A stretch of 9,844 bases of DNA from an uncultured bacterium (GTDB taxonomy: Bacteria > Cyanobacteriota > Vampirovibrionia > Gastranaerophilales > Gastranaerophilaceae), in the NCBI GenBank assembly GCA_949286405.1, contig CASECH010000036.1, positions 1-9,844 on the forward strand, in the 5' to 3' direction. A program made the translations under genes and the position numbers. The notes below the pieces were generated by a model. That model worked only from the letters and a program-made list of their open reading frames with translations. It was not told where the DNA came from and did not search any database. Positions 6,042-9,844 of the stretch are shown piece after piece (position 1 is the first letter of the stretch; each line of letters starts with the position of its first letter).

Positions 6042-6956
6042 ATGATAGATTATGACGGTTTGTTAAAAAAAATACCCAGAGTAAAAAAGATATTAGATGA
6101 CGGTGAAAATAGTATACTCTATCATTATACAAAACCTGAAAAATTATTGGGTATACTGGAATCAGGAACAGTAAGATTTTCTAATGCTTTGTATTTAAAT
6201 GATAAAGAAGAAGTGACATATTCTTATAAATTAATATTAAATTTACTTGAGGATATGCAGGAACTGAATAAAAATTTATTTTGTAAAGTAAAGGAATATT
6301 TTAAAAATAAATATACTAAAATAATTAGTGGAACAGATGATTTTGATAACAAATTTGAATATTACACGATATCTTTTTCTACTGATGGTGACAATTTGAC
6401 TTTATGGAATAATTATTCAAAAGGACAGAATTACACAGGATATAATATCGGTTTTTGTAAACGTGATTTGATTGCGGATATGGAAAAAATCGGTTTTAAT
6501 TCTGTATATGGAAACATAATTTATAATCAAGATAAACAAATTACTGTTTTGAAATTGATTTTTGAAAAATGGAATAAGCAGTATGAAAAATATTTAAATG
6601 CCAATTTAAAAAAGAATTCAGAAAAATTGACTGACACATATATTGAGTTAATTAATATTTTAAGTATTATAAGTTTGTTTTTTAAAAATCCATATTTCAA
6701 AGATGAAAAAGAATACAGGATTATTTTTATAAATAATTATGGTTCTAATTATACAAAACAAACAAAAATTTGCGAAAAAAACGGATTATTTATTCCATAT
6801 ATCGAGTATAAATTTCTTAAAAAAACTGTTGATTCAATAAATATAGGACCGACTTTGGAAGAAAATATATTCTATACAAGTACTTGCAGAATGCTTGCAA
6901 ATTTTGGTTATGGTAATAAAAAAGTTAACCGCTCAAAAATTCCGTTAAGATATTAG
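6042..6956 (+). CDS. DUF2971 family protein (304 aa)
   Basis: The conserved marks of DUF2971 appear in order: LYHYT at 26-30, ILESGTVRFSNALYLND at 38-54, the short strand SFS at 111-113, LTLWNNYS at 119-126, GYNIGF at 133-138, the acidic-aromatic-basic block FKDEKEYR at 219-226, LFIPYIE at 249-255, INIGP at 266-270 and SKIPLR near the end. Length fits the family (usually about 250-330 aa). DUF2971 has no settled biochemical role that I can cite. The H-Y-T strand near the N-terminus and the late E-Y-R block recall ADP-ribosyltransferase-like proteins, but that is inference. There is no signal peptide or membrane segment and no F-x-G motif, unlike its neighbours. It has its own promoter and ends at the bidirectional terminator. 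Confidence 0.88.
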   Translation: MIDYDGLLKKIPRVKKILDDGENSILYHYTKPEKLLGILESGTVRFSNALYLNDKEEVTYSYKLILNLLEDMQELNKNLFCKVKEYFKNKYTKIISGTDDFDNKFEYYTISFSTDGDNLTLWNNYSKGQNYTGYNIGFCKRDLIADMEKIGFNSVYGNIIYNQDKQITVLKLIFEKWNKQYEKYLNANLKKNSEKLTDTYIELINILSIISLFFKNPYFKDEKEYRIIFINNYGSNYTKQTKICEKNGLFIPYIEYKFLKKTVDSINIGPTLEENIFYTSTCRMLANFGYGNKKVNRSKIPLRY

Positions 6957-6961
6957 CAAAT

Positions 6962-6992
6962 AAAAAAGCGTATTTTTAAAATACGCTTTTTT
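6962..6992. terminator. Bidirectional terminator between convergent genes
   Basis: AAAAAAGCGTATTTT and its exact complement flank a single T, giving a 15-bp stem with core GCGTAT/ATACGC and A and T runs on opposite sides. It sits 6 bases after the stop of the DUF2971 gene (plus) and 4 bases after the stop of the AAA+ gene (minus), so it serves both. Confidence 0.93.
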
Positions 6993-6995
6993 ATT

Positions 6996-8531
6996 TTATT
7001 TAGTATAACCAATAGGTTTTCTTGTATTTCCTTGCTTACTGTCAATAAACGCTTTTATTGCTTTGTCAATATCTTCAGGAAGTATTGTGAAGTTATCAAT
7101 ATCACTGTCTTTTAGTGTGTTATTTTCCATTTTTTCAAAAATTCCTGCACGTTGATATCCATTAATATGAGCTTCGTTGATAATATATTTCACATCAGCA
7201 CCGCTGGCTTTTAGATCAAATAAACGTGTTGCAATTTCGTCTTTATTAACTTTTGGATCAATAGGTTTCTTTTTTGCGTGGATATCAAAGATTTGTTTCA
7301 AACCTTTAGCATCAGGAAGTCCTACTTCTAAATGTTTCCCAAATCTTCCAGAACGTTTGATTGCAGGGTCAAGAGCTTTGTAATTGTTTGTAGCTGCTAT
7401 TACATATACATCACTACCTTCATTATCAATGTCTGTCATAAGTGTAAGAATTTGGTTTACAACTTTATCACCAAATTCATCAATACCACCTCTGGCCCTT
7501 GCTATAGCATCAAATTCGTCAATGAAAATAATAGTAGGTTGATTTTCTTTTGCAGATTCAAATAAATTTCTCCAATTTGCTTCAGATTCTCCAATCCATT
7601 TTGATTCAAGTTCAAGTCCGTTAAGTCCAACAAAGTTAGCATTTGCTTCATTTGCTAAAGCTCTTGCTATATGTGTTTTACCTGTTCCCGGAGGTCCGTA
7701 TAAGATAAATCCATGGTTTACATCCAAAGTTTCAAAACCCTTTGGATGATTTATTGGATAGATGATACTTTTTTTCAATTCATCAATAAGTTTGTCTTGT
7801 CCTCCTACATCTTTGAATGTTACAGGATGTGCTTTCTTTTTAGCTTCTGGTATAAGTGACGCTATATTTTTTTTGTTTATTTGTTCTATTCTTTGTTCTG
7901 TGTCTTGTGTAAAATCGAAAATTTTTACAAAACTTGTTTTTAAAAAGCTTAAATCATTATCCGGTTTATCTTTAATTGGAATGATTTTACCATTTATTAT
8001 AACTAAATCTTCAGGTGTCAGATATGCTATTTCTTTATTTTTAAGATCTATTGTTTCTTGTGTAGATATTATAGATAAGTCAAATTCATTTGGATTTATT
8101 ATATTAATATTATGTTTTGTTTCATTTTTAAAAAATCCTAATGTACCGGTAAGACTATTATCTTCTACAAAATAGGCTTTTTTGATTACTTGTTTAATCT
8201 TATCAAGTGAATTATATATTGCTTTTTTAGCATCTTGTAAATTTTTACCTGTAATAATCAAATCATTGTCTATTACACTATTGAATAAATAAGCAAGTTT
8301 GTCTTCTAAAGGAGGTTGTTCCAGTAATTTTAGTGATGTTTTATTTATTCCGCTAAAATTAGTTGTTTTTTTATTGATTAAAAGTTGGTTATAGTTTACA
8401 TCCACAAGTGTAAGAGCTGGTTTTTGTGAGTTAATATAATGTTGTGACATAACATTAGATTGTTGTGCTTTGTTTTGAGAGATAAATGCTTGAGGATTTG
8501 TCTTGTAAGCTTGTACAGATGTAATTTTCAT
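6996..8531 (-). CDS. AAA+ ATPase of the Cdc48/FtsH type with a long unknown N-terminal region (511 aa)
   Basis: Residues about 238-460 form one complete AAA domain. FKDVGGQDKLIDELK (239-253) is the usual entry. Walker A is GPPGTGKT (279-286), the pore loop is KWIGESE (311-317), and Walker B is IIFIDE (334-339). Sensor 1 is ATNN (380-383), the arginine-finger region is KRSGRF (392-397), and SGADV (443-447) is in the sensor 2 region. All key residues are present, so it should hydrolyse ATP and form a ring that remodels or unfolds proteins. Residues 1-235 match nothing I know and carry TNFSG at 57-61, the shared lineage motif. There is no protease domain, Cdc48 N domain, second AAA domain or membrane segment, so it is not FtsH or full-length Cdc48. 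AAAGGAG (8542-8548) supports the start. The substrate is unknown. Confidence 0.93.
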   Translation of the reverse strand: MKITSVQAYKTNPQAFISQNKAQQSNVMSQHYINSQKPALTLVDVNYNQLLINKKTTNFSGINKTSLKLLEQPPLEDKLAYLFNSVIDNDLIITGKNLQDAKKAIYNSLDKIKQVIKKAYFVEDNSLTGTLGFFKNETKHNINIINPNEFDLSIISTQETIDLKNKEIAYLTPEDLVIINGKIIPIKDKPDNDLSFLKTSFVKIFDFTQDTEQRIEQINKKNIASLIPEAKKKAHPVTFKDVGGQDKLIDELKKSIIYPINHPKGFETLDVNHGFILYGPPGTGKTHIARALANEANANFVGLNGLELESKWIGESEANWRNLFESAKENQPTIIFIDEFDAIARARGGIDEFGDKVVNQILTLMTDIDNEGSDVYVIAATNNYKALDPAIKRSGRFGKHLEVGLPDAKGLKQIFDIHAKKKPIDPKVNKDEIATRLFDLKASGADVKYIINEAHINGYQRAGIFEKMENNTLKDSDIDNFTILPEDIDKAIKAFIDSKQGNTRKPIGYTK

Positions 8532-8569
8532 GCTAGTTTGTCTCCTTTCCTTGTAGATAATAAAAAGTA

Positions 8570-8597
8570 ACCTGTAAATTTGTTTGAATTTACAGGT
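8570..8597 (-). promoter_or_regulatory. Strong hairpin in the 5' leader of the AAA+ gene
   Basis: ACCTGTAAATT and its exact complement flank a 6-base loop, giving an 11-bp perfect stem that ends 22 bases upstream of the AAAGGAG ribosome site. On the minus strand it is followed by TACTTTTTATTA, an imperfect U run. It could be a leaky terminator/attenuator, an mRNA-stabilising hairpin, or a dyad operator in the DNA. Confidence 0.6.
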
Positions 8598-8623
8598 GTG
8601 TGGAATAAATATTTTGGAATATA

Positions 8624-8629
8624 ATTATA
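8624..8629 (-). promoter_or_regulatory. -10 box for the AAA+ gene
   Basis: A perfect TATAAT on the minus strand lies upstream of the leader hairpin and would give a leader of about 85 bases. The -35 region is weak. A second possible promoter, TTGACG (8790-8795) with TATTGT (8767-8772) at 17 bases, lies further upstream on the same strand. Confidence 0.45.
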
Positions 8630-8656
8630 CAGTAAATTCAAATATATAAATGCGTT

Positions 8657-8725
8657 TTAAAATCTGAACCCTAAAATTTGTGCAAATTCTATACGCACTC
8701 GTTTAAGTACCATAGTAATATTCAT
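8657..8725 (-). CDS. Possible 22-codon micro-ORF upstream of the AAA+ gene
   Basis: ATG 8725 opens a frame of 22 codons ending at TAA 8657. It begins MNITMVLKRVRIEFAQILG. AGAGG lies 3 bases before the ATG, closer than ideal, and TTGACG-17-TATTGT lies about 40-70 bases upstream on the same strand. The M-N-I opening and R-I-E-F resemble the N-terminus of the 186-aa protein at 3107 (NTRIEFGMS). It could be a leader peptide, the stump of a decayed lineage gene, or chance. Confidence 0.25.
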   Translation of the reverse strand: MNITMVLKRVRIEFAQILGFRF

Positions 8726-8967
8726 TAACCTCTTGTGTATCCCTATTTGATATAATTGTAAAATATACAATAAATTAAGTTTTATATTTCGTCAACCCTA
8801 CTTTGAGAAGAATAAAATCACTCTTTTGACCAATTTACTACAAATGTAGCATTAAATATATAAAAACAGTTTTGGATTTTTTAATAAAAATTAAAATTAT
8901 ATTAAAGAAATGTTTTTTTATAAAAAAAATTATATTATTTTGCCGAAAATTTCTGTTTTTGAAAAAA

Positions 8968-8996
8968 TTTACATTATTTAATATTTTTACTATAAT
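8968..8996 (+). promoter_or_regulatory. Promoter of the ferredoxin-nitroreductase gene
   Basis: TTTACA (8968-8973) and TATAAT (8991-8996) are 17 bases apart, close to the sigma-70-type consensus. Transcription would start near 9003, leaving a short leader of about 18 bases with AGGAG at 9010-9014 before the ATG at 9021. This is the best-formed promoter in the window. Confidence 0.8.
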
Positions 8997-9020
8997 GATA
9001 GTACGAAATAGGAGATTATA

Positions 9021-9844
9021 ATGGAAAAAAAGAATTTTGTAATTGATCAGGAAAAATGCATACATTGTGGACTGTGTATTAAGGATTGTACAGCTGGTTG
9101 TATTGAGTTTGACGAAAAAAAAGTTCCCCAGATGACTGAAGAAGGATTACAAAGATGTCTTGAGTGTCAACATTGTCTTGCTGTTTGTCCTGTGGGTGCT
9201 TTATCTGTTTTGGATAAAAAGCCTGAAAATTCTGAGTTAGTTTTTGATAGTTACAATTCTGGTGAAATTTTGAATTTAATTAAATCAAGACGCAGTACAA
9301 GAAGTTACAGACAGGAAAATGTTTCTAAAGAAAACATTGATAAAATAAAAAATATGTTGAACTGGACACCTACAGGGTGTAATTTTCATAAACTACATTT
9401 TTCTTTTATTGATGATATTGAGGTAATGAACGATTTCCGCGATTATGTTAATACAAAATTAATCAAAGTTTTAACAAAAACACCGGTCAAAGGGATTATG
9501 AATAAGTTTTCAAAATATAAAGATGCTTTTTTGAACGGAGAGGATGTAATTTTTAGGGGAGCACCACATATGGTTGTTGTATCAGTTCCGATAAATGCTC
9601 CGTGTGCTAATATTGATCCTATTATTGCATTAAGTTATCTTGAATTGTATGCAAATAGTTTGGGTATAGGTACTTTATGGTGTGGATTTGCAGAAGTTTG
9701 TTTACAGTTTTTTCCGGAATTGTGTGAATATTTGGAAATACCTGAGGGATATAAGGTATCTTATGTTATGTTGTTCGGAAATCCTGATATAAAATACAAA
9801 CGTACGACGCAACCTGAAAATTTTGAAATAGTTTCTGTGCAAAA
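9021..9844 (+). CDS. Ferredoxin-nitroreductase fusion protein (3' end cut by the window)
   Basis: The frame starts at ATG 9021 behind AGGAG and is open for 274 codons to the right edge. Residues 13-23 hold CIHCGLCIKDC and residues 46-57 hold CLECQHCLAVCP, the two cysteine sets of a 2[4Fe-4S] ferredoxin domain; Cys 13/16/19/23 and 46/49/52/56 are all present. From about residue 88, SRRSTRSYRQE begins an FMN-dependent nitroreductase domain. PTGCNFHKLHFSFIDD (about 117-132), APHMVVVS (about 185) and the late LWCGFAE and VSYVMLFGNPDIKYKR complete it. Proteins of this kind are cytosolic flavoenzymes that take electrons through the iron-sulfur clusters and reduce nitro compounds or other small acceptors; the true substrate is unknown. 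Fusions of this type are usually about 270-290 aa, so only a few codons should be missing. They are common in anaerobes, fitting a gut habitat. Confidence 0.94.
   Translation, partial: MEKKNFVIDQEKCIHCGLCIKDCTAGCIEFDEKKVPQMTEEGLQRCLECQHCLAVCPVGALSVLDKKPENSELVFDSYNSGEILNLIKSRRSTRSYRQENVSKENIDKIKNMLNWTPTGCNFHKLHFSFIDDIEVMNDFRDYVNTKLIKVLTKTPVKGIMNKFSKYKDAFLNGEDVIFRGAPHMVVVSVPINAPCANIDPIIALSYLELYANSLGIGTLWCGFAEVCLQFFPELCEYLEIPEGYKVSYVMLFGNPDIKYKRTTQPENFEIVSVQ

Larger units (their letters stand above)
8598..9020. other. Divergent intergenic region between the AAA+ and nitroreductase genes
   Basis: This very AT-rich stretch holds the promoters for both flanking genes, the micro-ORF candidate, and a small inverted repeat CTACA-AA-TGTAG (8838-8849). 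From about 8850 to 8960 the sequence is almost only A and T. The open frame that can be read there on the minus strand (8838-9065) looks like low-complexity noise and overlaps the nitroreductase start. I see no further gene. Confidence 0.6.

Noticed and set aside
8838..9065. Minus-strand 75-codon open frame
   Set aside because: Its Phe/Ile/Asn/Lys-rich text is what AT-rich DNA gives by chance. It overlaps the nitroreductase promoter and start and has no ribosome site.

Overview
The window is AT-rich, gene-sparse bacterial DNA. It most likely comes from an uncultured gut member of the Gastranaerophilales (Vampirovibrionia/Melainabacteria, the non-photosynthetic relatives of Cyanobacteria). The main reason is a run of lineage-style proteins that begin M-K/N-I or similar and carry a short motif of the type (hydrophobic)-x-F-(T/S/R/G)-(G/S) near the N-terminus: VNFTS, IEFG, LNFRG and TNFSG. 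That group assignment rests on remembered family style, not on a search. Stop codons behave as in the standard bacterial code, and SD-type ribosome sites precede several genes.

Layout from left to right. Positions 1-476 hold the 5' part of an unknown minus-strand gene that runs off the left edge. A strong hairpin terminator (555-586) separates it from a 455-aa minus-strand protein (608-1975) with an N-terminal winged-helix-like region. That gene is preceded by an RNA-like leader ending in a terminator hairpin. Divergent from it is a 207-aa lineage-specific protein (2253-2876), then tRNA-Ala(GGC) (2915-2987). Next is a 186-aa protein whose best start codon is followed at once by a TAA stop (3092-3097), so its start is broken or recoded to GTG 3107. 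A 514-bp gap (3668-4181) holds decayed coding sequence and possible RNA structure. A 598-aa protein with an internal duplication follows (4182-5978), then a DUF2971-family protein (6042-6956) with its own extended -10 promoter. A bidirectional terminator (6962-6992) separates it from a convergent AAA+ ATPase (6996-8531, minus) with a long unknown N-terminal region. A 489-bp intergenic region with leader hairpins and a possible micro-ORF leads to a divergent ferredoxin-nitroreductase fusion (9021 to the right edge).

Only three proteins have a recognisable family: the AAA+ ATPase, the DUF2971 protein and the ferredoxin-nitroreductase. I see no insertion sequence, phage gene, CRISPR array or operon longer than two genes. 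Most genes look singly transcribed. The main themes are the shared N-terminal F-x-G-type motif on otherwise unrelated proteins, signs of gene decay around the tRNA, and terminator-like hairpins in the 5' leaders of both complete minus-strand genes.
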